From positions 62,001-126,000 of the forward strand of contig NZ_KB907461.1 of NCBI RefSeq assembly GCF_000382045.1: 64,000 nt of DNA. Direction: 5' to 3'. How positions within the stretch are numbered: position 1 is the stretch's first letter; every line of letters starts with the position of its first letter. This stretch comes from Variovorax atrisoli 110B. GTDB lineage: Bacteria; Pseudomonadota; Gammaproteobacteria; Burkholderiales; Burkholderiaceae_C. The notes beneath the pieces were generated by a model that was given only the letters and a program-made list of their open reading frames with translations, did not search any database and had not been told where the DNA came from. Made by a program: the position numbers and the translations under genes. This document shows, one piece after another, positions 34,037 to 43,326 of the stretch.

Positions 34037-35641
34037 GTGATCATGTCGAGCTGGCGCCTGTGGGGCCTCAGGTTCTTTGCTTCGGCCGCATGGGTGGCCG
34101 CCACCATCGTGATGAGCGGGTGCGCCACGCCGTTGCCGAACGCACCGCGGGAAACCTCCCGCGCGCTGCCGCCGGCGTCAGGATCGCCCCTGGTGGCGCT
34201 CGTCGAATCATCCGGCATTCCTTCCGGGCAGTCGGGCTTCTGGCCGATCCCGCAGGGGGCCTATGCACTGGACGCGCGCCTGACTCTGCTGCGGGAGGCC
34301 ACCCATTCCTTGGACTTGCAGTACTACTTGCTTGGAAACGACGGTGTTGGCCGTGCGGTGATGCGTGAGTTGCGCAATGCGGCCATGCGTGGTGTCCGCG
34401 TGCGCTTGCTTCTCGATGACCTGTACACCCAGGACATCGAATCGGACCTGCTGGCGTTGCAGACCTTTGCGAACGTCGAGATTCGACTTTTCAATCCGTT
34501 CACCTTTGGGCGCCAGTCGGCCAGTGGTCGCCTGCTCAACTTCGTCGGCGATTTCCGACGACTGAACCATCGGATGCACAACAAGACGTTCATCGCGGAC
34601 GGTGCCCTGGCGGTGGTAGGTGGGCGCAATCTTGCCGATGAGTATTTCCTGCGCAGCAAGGACGCCAATTTTCTCGATATGGACGTCCTGGTCGGCGGTC
34701 AACTGGTTCCGGAGCTCTCTTCGATCTTCGACCGATACTGGAACAGCGATCAGGTCTTTCCGTTGCATGCGGTGGATGCGGCACCGGGCGCAGCGTCGGA
34801 TCTTCAACGGGCCTTTGCGCACCGTGTGGAAGATCCCGGCCCGAACCCCGTCATTTCGGCTCCCGAAGAGCCGGACGCCATGGGGCAGCCACCGTTGAGT
34901 CGAGCCCTGCGGCAGGGCCGGCAGCCGTTCGTGCCAGCCAGGGCGATCGCCGTGGCGGACCTTCCATCCAAGGCCGATACGCGCGACCACCACCCCGCGC
35001 CGGCGTTCGAGGACACGGTCACGCACCGCTACATCGACACCCTGCGCCGTGCGCAGTCCGAGATCGTGATCTTCTCTCCCTACTTCGTGCCGGGACGCAA
35101 GGGCGTCGAGTACCTGCGCGAGGCCCGGGATCGGGGTGTGGAGGTGCGCGTCGTCACGAACGCCATGAGCACCAGCGACGAGCCCATCGTCAATATGGGA
35201 TACCAGCGATATCGAGAGCAGCTGCTTCGCATGGGCGTGCAGCTCTACGAGCTCAGTGCAACACGCTCGGCGACCGACCCGGCGCTCATGCAAGCGCTCG
35301 GTGGTTCGCGGGGGAGACTGCATGCCAAGATGGCGTTCGTCGATCGGCGCATCGTCATGGTGGGATCGATGAACGTCGACCTCCGCTCCGCCTACAGCAA
35401 CACCGAGATCGGGGTGGGGATCGACAGCCCGGAGCTTGCGAAGCTCATCCTGGATGCCTATCGTGCCGACAACTTCTCCGGCGTGTACCAGGTACAGCTC
35501 AAGCCCGACGGTGGCGGAGTGCAGTGGAGCGGACACGATCCCCAAGGAGAACAGGTGCTCGTCGACGAGCCCGAAGTCAGTGTGATCCAGCGGTTCAAGC
35601 TCTGGCTTCAGTTCCTGTTCGTGCCAGAAGACCTGCTGTGA
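34037..35641 (+). CDS. Lipoprotein phospholipase D family protein, ClsC/YmdC-like
   Basis: A 534-residue protein with a GTG start; an ATG two codons on (34043) is also possible. The signal peptide ends in a lipobox-like VMSGC, so it is probably a lipoprotein. Two HKD motifs are present: RMHNKTFIADGALAVVGGRN and GRLHAKMAFVDRRIVMVGS, each with H-x-K-x4-D. The flanking LFNPFTFGR and DFRRLNHRMHNK closely follow ClsC/YmdC, which makes cardiolipin from phosphatidylglycerol and phosphatidylethanolamine. ClsC is not usually a lipoprotein, so an envelope phospholipase role is also possible. The operator at 33990 lies directly upstream. Confidence 0.88.
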   Translation: MIMSSWRLWGLRFFASAAWVAATIVMSGCATPLPNAPRETSRALPPASGSPLVALVESSGIPSGQSGFWPIPQGAYALDARLTLLREATHSLDLQYYLLGNDGVGRAVMRELRNAAMRGVRVRLLLDDLYTQDIESDLLALQTFANVEIRLFNPFTFGRQSASGRLLNFVGDFRRLNHRMHNKTFIADGALAVVGGRNLADEYFLRSKDANFLDMDVLVGGQLVPELSSIFDRYWNSDQVFPLHAVDAAPGAASDLQRAFAHRVEDPGPNPVISAPEEPDAMGQPPLSRALRQGRQPFVPARAIAVADLPSKADTRDHHPAPAFEDTVTHRYIDTLRRAQSEIVIFSPYFVPGRKGVEYLREARDRGVEVRVVTNAMSTSDEPIVNMGYQRYREQLLRMGVQLYELSATRSATDPALMQALGGSRGRLHAKMAFVDRRIVMVGSMNVDLRSAYSNTEIGVGIDSPELAKLILDAYRADNFSGVYQVQLKPDGGGVQWSGHDPQGEQVLVDEPEVSVIQRFKLWLQFLFVPEDLL

Positions 35642-35680
35642 TCCGCCTGGGGCGCTGTCGTCCGGCGGATGAGTCCTCTC

Positions 35681-36253
35681 CTATTTCAAGAGGACATCGA
35701 AGACCATCGAGATGAAATCCTTGAGGGGCCCCTCTCCCTTGACGACCTTCATCCGTACGAGCGTTCCCTGCCATGCGTTCAACACGAAGCGGGAAAGGAG
35801 CGCCGGGTCGCGGTCTTTCGCAACCTCACCGCGTTCCTGCGCTTCTTTGATGGCCCGCTCGATGAGCACGCTCCATACCTGGAATACGTTCAGGAAGGCG
35901 GCACGCGATTTTTCGTGCGTGTCGGCGATCTCGGAAGCCATCGTGCCCAGGAAGCAGCCTGCCGTATAGCCGCGGTCCTTGGCGGTTTTCCAGTTCGCGC
36001 GGAAATGGCGCTTCAGCCGGTCGAGGGGCTCGAGCCGCTCATCGCGCAGAATCTCCGCGCCGCTGCATTCCAGATACAGCTTCAGTGCCTCCAGAGCCAG
36101 GTCTTCCTTGCTCTTGAAGTGGTTGTAGAACGATCCCTTGGGAACACCTGCAGCATCGGTCAGGTCCTGCACGCTGGAGCCATTGAATCCGTGCGCCTGG
36201 AAGACCCCCAGGGATGCCGCCACAAGTTGCTCTCGAACGCTGGGTCGTCCCAT
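35681..36253 (-). CDS. TetR/AcrR family repressor (NemR/AcuR-like)
   Basis: A 190-residue regulator from MGRPSVREQLV. The HTH is SSVQDLTDAAGVPKGSFYNHFKSKEDLALEALK. The GSFYNHFKSKED recognition segment and GYTAGCFLGTMASEIA are shared with NemR-type repressors of electrophile-responsive reductases; the Cys in AGCFLG is a possible sensor. It is the last gene of a minus-strand run (AcuI-like reductase, crotonase, SDR, this gene), 67 bp after the SDR, and converges on the phospholipase D gene. It probably binds the twin operators at 33990 and 39189, giving autoregulation through its own operon promoter. Confidence 0.9.
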   Translation of the reverse strand: MGRPSVREQLVAASLGVFQAHGFNGSSVQDLTDAAGVPKGSFYNHFKSKEDLALEALKLYLECSGAEILRDERLEPLDRLKRHFRANWKTAKDRGYTAGCFLGTMASEIADTHEKSRAAFLNVFQVWSVLIERAIKEAQERGEVAKDRDPALLSRFVLNAWQGTLVRMKVVKGEGPLKDFISMVFDVLLK

Positions 36254-36320
36254 GCTGCACCTGACAAAGAAAGCGCCATTATCCCGTACGGTGTGGCGGG
36301 CGGCTGACGCTGTGCAGGGG

Positions 36321-37121
<801 letters not shown>

Positions 37122-37160
37122 GGTTGTCTCTTCTAAAAAAAGCGGTGTTTGCGGATGCGG

Positions 37161-38078
37161 TCATGGCCCGACCTTGCCCAGGTATTCGCCCAACTGGAGT
37201 TCGACGTCGAGTCCCTTGTCCGCCACGAACTTGCCGAGCCTGGGCACGCGTTCGCGATACCCTGCCCAGCCCAGCGAGCGCGTGTATTCGCCGTAGGCGG
37301 CCCGCAGATCCGCATCCGGCGGCAACGACGCGCGATTGACCTGCTCCTTGGCCATCATCAATGCTGCCTTGTCGAAGGACGCGAGACGCGCGGCCATCGT
37401 ATCGACGAGGTGATCCAGCTGCGCATCGGGAACGGCGCGTGTCACCCAGCCCAATTGCCGGGCCGATTCGGCGTCATAGTCCTGGCTGCTCAGGATGGCC
37501 TCGAGCGCGCGGTCGCGTCCGATCAGGCGCGGCAATCGCTCCGAACCGCCTCCACCGGGCAGGATGCCGGTGCCGACCTCCGGCTGGGAAAAGAACGCCT
37601 GCTCCTTGCTCGCGTAGCGCAGGTCCATCGCCAGGGCCAGCTCGTTGCCGCCGCCTCGCGTTCGCCCACGCACCAAGGCAATGCTGACGAACGGCGCCTT
37701 CGACAGCCGGATGACCAGGTCGACCCAAGCGGGAGACGACGGGTCGCCGGGGACGCTCGGAAATTTCGCGGCCTGACGCAGGTCGAAGTGGTTGTAGAAG
37801 AAGCGAGGCGTGCTGCTGGTGAAGATGACGACCTGAACGTCAGGATCTGCACTCAGGGCGATGACGACCTCGCGCAGGCCGGCCACCGTTTCCGGAACAA
37901 TCAAATTGGCGGGTGGATTGGAGAAGATGACCTTGCGGATCTTCGGCGTCACCGTCTCGATGGTGATGGTGGAGCCCGGATTCGTCGCAGGTGCCTGCGA
38001 TTGGGCGACGGCGGCATGGAAGGGCGCCAGCGCAGCAGCCGCAACACATGTCGCCAGCATTCTGGAAAAGGTCTTCAT
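37161..38078 (-). CDS. Crotonase (enoyl-CoA hydratase/isomerase) family protein with a signal peptide
   Basis: About 305 residues from MKTFSRMLAT. Residues 1-25 look like a Sec signal peptide (hydrophobic AAAALAPFHAAVA, cleavage AVA-Q). The crotonase fold follows: oxyanion-hole GRTRGGGNELALAMD and the catalytic-Glu region SQPEVGTGILPGGGGSERL. A GTG at 38141 that overlaps the reductase stop as GTGA is an alternative start, giving 21 more residues ahead of the hydrophobic segment. Crotonases act on CoA thioesters, which are cytoplasmic, so an exported member is odd; either the leader is not cleaved or the substrate is not a CoA ester. Confidence 0.83.
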   Translation of the reverse strand: MKTFSRMLATCVAAAALAPFHAAVAQSQAPATNPGSTITIETVTPKIRKVIFSNPPANLIVPETVAGLREVVIALSADPDVQVVIFTSSTPRFFYNHFDLRQAAKFPSVPGDPSSPAWVDLVIRLSKAPFVSIALVRGRTRGGGNELALAMDLRYASKEQAFFSQPEVGTGILPGGGGSERLPRLIGRDRALEAILSSQDYDAESARQLGWVTRAVPDAQLDHLVDTMAARLASFDKAALMMAKEQVNRASLPPDADLRAAYGEYTRSLGWAGYRERVPRLGKFVADKGLDVELQLGEYLGKVGP

Positions 38079-38137
38079 GACGCCCCGGCTCAGCGACACC
38101 TGCAGAGCCGCCATCGTCGATCGCACTTCAGGTCGCC

Positions 38138-39124
38138 TCACAGGTTCACGTCGACCAGGGTCCGACCGCGCACGGTGCCCTTGAGCACCTGGACGGCACG
38201 GGCGGCAGCTTCGCCCAGTCCCACCGTCGAAACCATGCCTTCCAGCAGGCCCGGGTCCAGGTCGGAGGCGAGCCTGGCCCAGGCACGCTCGCGCACATGC
38301 ATGGGCGCATTGACGGTGTCGATGCCCGCGAGCGTCACGCCGCGCAGGATGAACGGGGCCATGCTGCCAGGAAGATCCATGCCTTGCGCCAGCCCGCAGG
38401 CCGAGACCGTGCCGCCGTAGCGGGTCTGGGCCAGGACATTGACCAGCGTGTGGCTGCCGACCGTGTCGACGGCGCCGCTCCAGCGTTCTGCGCCAAGAGG
38501 CCGCTGCGCTGCAGCGGAAAGACTCGCCCGGTCGATGATCTCGGCGGCACCCAGATGGCGCAGGTACGCCTCCTCCGAGGAGCGCCCCGTGGATGCCAGT
38601 ACGCGGTATCCCAGCTTCGCGAGGATGGCGATGGCCACCGAGCCGACGCCACCGGCGGCACCCGTGACGAGCACCTCGCCGTCTCGAACGCCTCCGTGCT
38701 CCAGTGCAAGAACACTCAGCATCGCCGCGAAGCCGGCGGTTCCGATCGCGGCCGCCTGCCGGGTCGAGAGCCCCGGTGGTAGCTTCACCAGCCAGTCCCC
38801 TCGCACACGCGCGCGTTGGGCGAAGCCGCCGTGGTGAGTCACGCCGGCCTCATAGCCGTTGAGGACCACCTTGTCGCCCGCCTGGAATTTCGGGTTGGAC
38901 GACGCCAGCACGGTGCCGGCCAGATCGATCCCCGGCACCATCGGAAAGCGCTTGATGAAGCCACCGAGGCCGGTGATGGCCAAGCCGTCCTTGTAGTTGA
39001 CGGTCGAGTACTCCACGGCGACGGTGACGTCGCCCGAATCCAGATCTGCGTCGCTCAGGTTCGCCACCGTGGCTGCCAGCTTTCCTTCTTCCTGCGTGAC
39101 GCGCACGGCCTTGAATGTTTCCAT
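38138..39124 (-). CDS. acuI: YhdH/AcuI-family acrylyl-CoA reductase-like quinone oxidoreductase
   Basis: A 328-residue zinc-free MDR enzyme from METFKAVRVTQEEG. Diagnostic segments are STVNYKDGLAITG, VPGIDLAGTVLAS, YEAGVTHHGGFAQRARVRGD and GTAGFAAMLSVLALE. These follow AcuI/YhdH, which reduces acryloyl-CoA to propionyl-CoA with NADPH and protects against acrylate. The Rossmann motif is VTGAAGGVGSVAIAIL. It is the first gene of the operon and lies 65 bp downstream of operator copy 2 (39189-39212). Acrylate or another electrophilic enoyl compound is a reasonable guess for the inducer. The symbol rests on family match only. Confidence 0.85.
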   Translation of the reverse strand: METFKAVRVTQEEGKLAATVANLSDADLDSGDVTVAVEYSTVNYKDGLAITGLGGFIKRFPMVPGIDLAGTVLASSNPKFQAGDKVVLNGYEAGVTHHGGFAQRARVRGDWLVKLPPGLSTRQAAAIGTAGFAAMLSVLALEHGGVRDGEVLVTGAAGGVGSVAIAILAKLGYRVLASTGRSSEEAYLRHLGAAEIIDRASLSAAAQRPLGAERWSGAVDTVGSHTLVNVLAQTRYGGTVSACGLAQGMDLPGSMAPFILRGVTLAGIDTVNAPMHVRERAWARLASDLDPGLLEGMVSTVGLGEAAARAVQVLKGTVRGRTLVDVNL

Positions 39125-39188
39125 GAATGCTCCATTGATTGCACGTCCGGCCGGCAGCGATTGCTGCCAGAGACGAGCGCGGTCGATA

Positions 39189-39212
39189 TTAAGATGACCG
39201 GTCATATTGTGC
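39189..39212 (-). promoter_or_regulatory. 24-bp operator, copy 2 (upstream of the acuI-like operon)
   Basis: Half-sites AAGATGACC (39191-39199) and GGTCATATT (39200-39208) form a nearly perfect 18-bp palindrome (8 of 9 pairs). Read on the minus strand, 22 of 24 bases match copy 1 at 33990-34013, including the non-palindromic flanks GCA and TTAA, which hints that promoter elements are shared too. It is placed to control the reductase-crotonase-SDR-tetR operon. Confidence 0.8.
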
Positions 39213-39383
39213 AAGGGCAAGAATGGAGACGCAATGCCGACAATTAAGGGCGTCTTTTTGCTGATGGAGATGGCGAGTTGGCGCTGCAAGCCACTGCGAG
39301 CCTCCGGCTACCGCCGCGTCGATGGCGCTGACTGCATCCGAAGTGCGCATCAACTCAGGGGTGGCTTTCTGCCGCGCATCCGG

Positions 39384-40295
39384 TCACAACAACGCCGCAT
39401 GCTCCCCGATGAACTTCCTGAACCATACCTGTGCAGGATGCGAGTCACTGCGTCGATGCCAGATCAGGTCGAATTCCACTTTCGGCAGCGAGACTGGAGG
39501 CGGAAAAAGGACGAGCTTCCGGCCGGCTTGCGCGTGAAGGGCAACGCGTTTCAAGACGGTGGCCGTCATGTCCGTCTTGGCCACGATGGCTGGCACGGCG
39601 AACATTTGTGGCAGGGTCAGCGCAAGCGTGCGCCTCTTCCCCTGCTGTGCGAGTGCCTGGTCCACGATGCCGTGGAGCTCGCCTTCGGGAGACACGAGTA
39701 CGTGCGGGAGCTCCAGGTAGTTCTTCATGTTCATCCCGCGCCTGGCTGCCGGGTTGCCGTGCGCGACGATGGTGACGAATTCATCCTGCAATACAGGGCG
39801 CATCAGTATCCGAGCGTCTGCATGGGTGGGCGGCACACCGATGGCGGCGTCGATGAGGCCCGCGTCCAGCAGGTCGACGGCCTGATCCCGGTCGTTGAAC
39901 GCCTGCACGTTCAACGACACGCCGGGCGCAGTCTTCCCAAGCGCCTGCAGCAGTGAAGGAAGCAGCGCGAACGCTGGATAGTCGGACAGCCCCAGCTTGA
40001 AAGTGAACGACGCCTTCCCGGGCACGAACTCGGGCTTCTTCACCAGTGTCGACTCGAGCTGTTGCAAGGCCCGCGCAATCGGCTCGGCCAACTCCCTTGC
40101 GCGTGCCGTGGGCGTCAAGCCCTCGGCGCTGCGCATGAACAACGGGTCACCGAATAGTTTTCGCAACCTCGAAAGGGCTGCACTCATTGCGGGTTGGCTC
40201 ACGCCAACTTGCGTCGCGGCGCGCGTGACGCTCTGCTCGTTCATCAGCGCGTCGAAGGCCACCAGAAGGTTCAGGTCGATGCCATGAAAATCCAT
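39384..40295 (-). CDS. LysR-type transcriptional regulator
   Basis: A 303-residue regulator of the NodD/LinR-like type beginning MDFHGIDLNLLVAFDALMNE. The wHTH is SVTRAATQVGVSQPAMSAALSRLRKLFGDPLFMR. The effector domain has AFTFKLG-like opening (ASFTFKLGLSDYPAFALLP) and DLIWHRRSDSHPAQVWFRKF. It is divergent from the SnoaL/quinone-oxidoreductase pair across 94 bp and is the likely regulator of it. Confidence 0.92.
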   Translation of the reverse strand: MDFHGIDLNLLVAFDALMNEQSVTRAATQVGVSQPAMSAALSRLRKLFGDPLFMRSAEGLTPTARARELAEPIARALQQLESTLVKKPEFVPGKASFTFKLGLSDYPAFALLPSLLQALGKTAPGVSLNVQAFNDRDQAVDLLDAGLIDAAIGVPPTHADARILMRPVLQDEFVTIVAHGNPAARRGMNMKNYLELPHVLVSPEGELHGIVDQALAQQGKRRTLALTLPQMFAVPAIVAKTDMTATVLKRVALHAQAGRKLVLFPPPVSLPKVEFDLIWHRRSDSHPAQVWFRKFIGEHAALL

Positions 40296-40312
40296 GCGAC
40301 GAATAGAAAGAT

Positions 40313-40323
40313 ATATCGGATAT
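40313..40323. promoter_or_regulatory. AT-rich dyad in LysR/SnoaL divergent gap
   Basis: ATATC-G-GATAT is a perfect dyad in an AT-rich patch (about 40301-40326) between the lysR and snoaL-like starts. The patch stands out from GC-rich surroundings. It may be the LysR site or part of a promoter; evidence is positional only. Confidence 0.35.
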
Positions 40324-40389
40324 TTGTTGGACGGATTCTAGGTCGGTGCCCAGAATCGCGCCATCTTCAACAACTGGCGAAGCCCAGCC

Positions 40390-40836
40390 ATGAGCACCCT
40401 CCCTACCGAACACACCGAGCGCCTTCGCATCGAGCGCCAGGCGGTGGAAACCTTCTACCGTGCCTTCTCCAACAAGAACCCCGACCTCGTCGATGAGGTT
40501 CTCGCGCCCAACTGGGACGACATTCCGCTTGCTCCAGGCCAGGGGCCCGGGCCAGAGGGCATCAAGCCCATCATCCGCAGCGTCGTTCAGGCATTTCCCG
40601 ATGTCAGGATCACCGTCCACGACATGGTCCAGGAGCCCGGCCGTATCGGCGTCCGCGCGGAGATCAGCGGCACGCACGAGGGCGAACTGTTCGGCATTGC
40701 TCCGACGGGCAAGAGCGTCGGCTTTCGCCTCCATGAATTCCACACACTCGTCGACGGGCGTCTGACGGCGACCTGGCACATGGAGGACTGGTTCGGTCTG
40801 TTCCTCCAGCTCGGCCAGTTCCCACCGCAAGCCTGA
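40390..40836 (+). CDS. SnoaL-like (ester/polyketide cyclase family) protein
   Basis: A 148-residue single-domain protein of the NTF2-like fold: FYRAFSNKNPDLVDEVLAPNWDDIP, FPDVRITVHDMVQEPGRIGVRAE and WHMEDWFGLFLQLG. Many small catabolic operons carry such a protein as a cyclase, isomerase or binding protein of unproven function. It is followed after 22 bp by a quinone-oxidoreductase-like gene in the same direction, and the pair is divergent from a LysR regulator. Confidence 0.85.
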   Translation: MSTLPTEHTERLRIERQAVETFYRAFSNKNPDLVDEVLAPNWDDIPLAPGQGPGPEGIKPIIRSVVQAFPDVRITVHDMVQEPGRIGVRAEISGTHEGELFGIAPTGKSVGFRLHEFHTLVDGRLTATWHMEDWFGLFLQLGQFPPQA

Positions 40837-40858
40837 GCCCGGCTTTGGAGATATTCAA

Positions 40859-41779
40859 ATGAAAACTGCATCCATCAATGCCTTCGGCAGCCCCGACGCC
40901 GTGGTGATCGGGCAGCGCCCTGTGCGCGCAACCAACCCCGGCGAAGTCCTCGTGCGTGTGCAGGCTGCGAGCGTGAACCCGCTGGACGTGAAGATGATCG
41001 CCGGCCACATGCAGCAGGTCTTCCCCGTGAAGCTTCCCTATGTGCCGGGAACGGACTTCAGCGGGGTCATCGAGTCCGTTGGCGCCGAGGTCACCGCCGT
41101 CAAGCCGGGCGACCGCGTCGTCGGACGCACGACTCCGAACGCCGGCGGCGCCTTTGCTCAGACGGTGGTGGTTGCCGTCGATGATGTGTGCATCATCCCG
41201 GCGGACATGAGTGCCGAACAGGCGGCGGCCCTTCCAACCGCCTTCGGCACCGCTCAGCAAGCCCTGTTCGATTTCGGTCAACTGAAGCGCGGGCAGCGCG
41301 TGTTGATTCATGCGGCGGCGGGAGGCGTGGGCAGCATGGCCGTCCAGCTGGCTCGCCAGGCGGGCGCCTACGTTGTCGCCACCGCGTCGGCAAGGAACAC
41401 GGATCTCGTCAAGAGCCTCGGTGCGGACGAAGTCATCGACTACCGGACGCAGGACTTTGCGACAACGCGCGACATCGACCTCGTGCTGGACACCGTCGGG
41501 GGAGACACACTGGCGAAGTCCTGGTCCGTGCTGCGCGCAGGCGGGCGCATCGCAACGCTCGTGGAGTTCGAGATCAAGTCGACCAATGGACACCACGGCG
41601 AGTTCATCTTCTTCGCAAGCGCGTCGCCTTTTCTCCCGCGAGCCACCCACATGTTCCAGGTGGGGCACCTGCAGGTCATCACGGACTCCGTCTTTCCGTT
41701 GGAGGAGGCCCGATCAGCGCTGGAAAAGGTAGCCACCGGACATGCCTGCGGCAAGGTGCTCATCCGCGTCGACAACTGA
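40859..41779 (+). CDS. Zinc-independent NADP-dependent MDR oxidoreductase (quinone-oxidoreductase-like)
   Basis: A 306-residue medium-chain reductase. VQAASVNPLDVKMIAGH, YVPGTDFSGVIESVG and HAAAGGVGSMAVQLARQAG are the quinone oxidoreductase motifs. The structural and catalytic zinc ligands of alcohol dehydrogenases are absent. It likely reduces a quinone or an enone with NADPH. GGAG is weak here (GGAGAT before the ATG). It is co-transcribed with the SnoaL-like gene. Confidence 0.9.
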   Translation: MKTASINAFGSPDAVVIGQRPVRATNPGEVLVRVQAASVNPLDVKMIAGHMQQVFPVKLPYVPGTDFSGVIESVGAEVTAVKPGDRVVGRTTPNAGGAFAQTVVVAVDDVCIIPADMSAEQAAALPTAFGTAQQALFDFGQLKRGQRVLIHAAAGGVGSMAVQLARQAGAYVVATASARNTDLVKSLGADEVIDYRTQDFATTRDIDLVLDTVGGDTLAKSWSVLRAGGRIATLVEFEIKSTNGHHGEFIFFASASPFLPRATHMFQVGHLQVITDSVFPLEEARSALEKVATGHACGKVLIRVDN

Positions 41780-41904
41780 CCCGTGGCCGCTTCTGTGGCA
41801 AGCGATGCGCAAGTGGCCCTGGGGAAAGGAACTACGACACAGGATTGCGCCTGGGCATGGTTGGCTCTAGACAGCGCGAGGAAGACGGACGCGCGAGGTG
41901 GAAG

Positions 41905-43293
41905 CTATGCAGATGCCTGGTCGATCACGCGCTCGATCAGACCTGCGATGGCGAGCAAGTAGTCGTCGTCGTACCAGCGTCCCGCGAGCTGCAGTCCGAT
42001 CGGCAGGCCGTTCGAGCTTCTCCCGCAAGGCATCGACAACGCCGGATGCCCGGTGAGGTTCATCGGGTAGGTGTACGGATACCACGCGCCACGGACGGTG
42101 CCGGCGGGTCGGCCTGCAATCTCGATCTCGCCGCTTACGTCCATGTCGATGGGAAGCGGGGGCGCAGACACCGTTGGAGAAACCAGCACGTCGAAGCGGT
42201 CGAGCAGCGCCTGCAACTCGCCAAAGCACCGGGTCTTGGCGAAGGTCGCGTCGTGCAGGTCTACCGCGCTGTGGCGGCGCCCCTTCTGCACCGCGTCGAT
42301 CAACGTGGGATCGAGCCGTGCTCCGAAGCGCTCGAGGTTGGCACCCACGCGTGCGGCCAGCATCGACTGCAGCACCACCAGGAAATGGCGCTCGAGCGAG
42401 ACAAAGTTCAGCGGCACGTCCTCCACGATCGCTCCTTCGCGTTCCATGGCCCGCACGGCGGCGGTAGTCACGGCTTCGACCTCGGGATCGACCCGGTTAC
42501 CCGCCGTGGGGAGCCACGCCACGCGTAGGCCTCGCAGCGAAGCTGGCGCTGCACGCCGCGGCATGGGTCCTCCCAAGCCATAAGGGTCGCGCAGATCGAA
42601 GCCCTTGATCACGTCGAACAGCAACTGCGTGTCGGCGACGTCTCGCGCCATCGGACCGGTGAAGGAGTTCGCGGAAAACAGATCGGGCGCCTGCAGGTTC
42701 GGCACCACGCCGAGCGTGGCCTTGAGCCCGACGATGCCGCAGCATGAAGCGGGAATGCGGATCGACCCGCCGCCGTCGGTGCCCAGCGCGAGCGAGCCCA
42801 TGCCTGCGGCGACGGCCACGGCCGCGCCGCTGCTCGAGGCGCCAGGGGTATAGCGCGGATCGATCGGGTTGAGCGTTCGTCCGAAGATCGGCGCGGCGGC
42901 CACCTGCTTGTGGCCGAACTCCGGCGTGGTTGTCTTGCCGATGAGGATGGCGCCAGCCGCCTTGGCGCGTGCCACGGCCACGGCATCCTCCTTCGGGACG
43001 AAGTCTTCGTAGATGGCCGACCCCATCGTCGTGCGCACGCCCGCGGTCAGCGTGAGGTCCTTGACGGAGTAGGGCACACCATGCAGCGGCCCGAGCATCT
43101 CGCCCTTCATGACCGCCGCCTCCGCCTGACGTGCGGCTTCGAGGGCCTGCTCGCCCGTAACGGTGATGAAGGCATTGAGTTCGCGCCGCCCCTCGATGCG
43201 ATCCAGTGCCGAGCGCACGGCCTCCACGGGAGAGGCCTTCTTGTTGCGGATCAGCACGGCGAGATCACGCGCGTTGTGGTCCATCAGGTCCAT
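41905..43293 (-). CDS. Amidase signature family enzyme
   Basis: A 462-residue amidase. The Ser-cisSer-Lys triad can be placed at Lys78 (GVPYSVKDLTL), Ser153 (TPGASSSGAAVA) and Ser177 (GTDGGGSIRIPAS). Note GASSSG rather than the common GGSSGG. GLPIGLQLAGRWYDD closes the domain. No signal peptide is present. It is the last gene of the importer-deacetylase-SDR-SDR operon, 34 bp after the SDR. It probably hydrolyses an amide bond in the imported compound or in the product of the upstream steps. Confidence 0.92.
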   Translation of the reverse strand: MDLMDHNARDLAVLIRNKKASPVEAVRSALDRIEGRRELNAFITVTGEQALEAARQAEAAVMKGEMLGPLHGVPYSVKDLTLTAGVRTTMGSAIYEDFVPKEDAVAVARAKAAGAILIGKTTTPEFGHKQVAAAPIFGRTLNPIDPRYTPGASSSGAAVAVAAGMGSLALGTDGGGSIRIPASCCGIVGLKATLGVVPNLQAPDLFSANSFTGPMARDVADTQLLFDVIKGFDLRDPYGLGGPMPRRAAPASLRGLRVAWLPTAGNRVDPEVEAVTTAAVRAMEREGAIVEDVPLNFVSLERHFLVVLQSMLAARVGANLERFGARLDPTLIDAVQKGRRHSAVDLHDATFAKTRCFGELQALLDRFDVLVSPTVSAPPLPIDMDVSGEIEIAGRPAGTVRGAWYPYTYPMNLTGHPALSMPCGRSSNGLPIGLQLAGRWYDDDYLLAIAGLIERVIDQASA

Positions 43294-43326
43294 GTTCGTA
43301 TCCTTGGAACAGCAGGTATGGAAGGC

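Noticed and set aside
38079-38141. N-terminal extension of the crotonase from a GTG overlapping the reductase stop
   Set aside because: GTGA overlap is attractive, but the extra 21 residues precede a complete signal peptide; kept only as an alternative start.
40859-41779. Zinc alcohol dehydrogenase call for the MDR enzyme
   Set aside because: Neither the catalytic nor the structural zinc ligands are present; it fits the quinone oxidoreductase branch.
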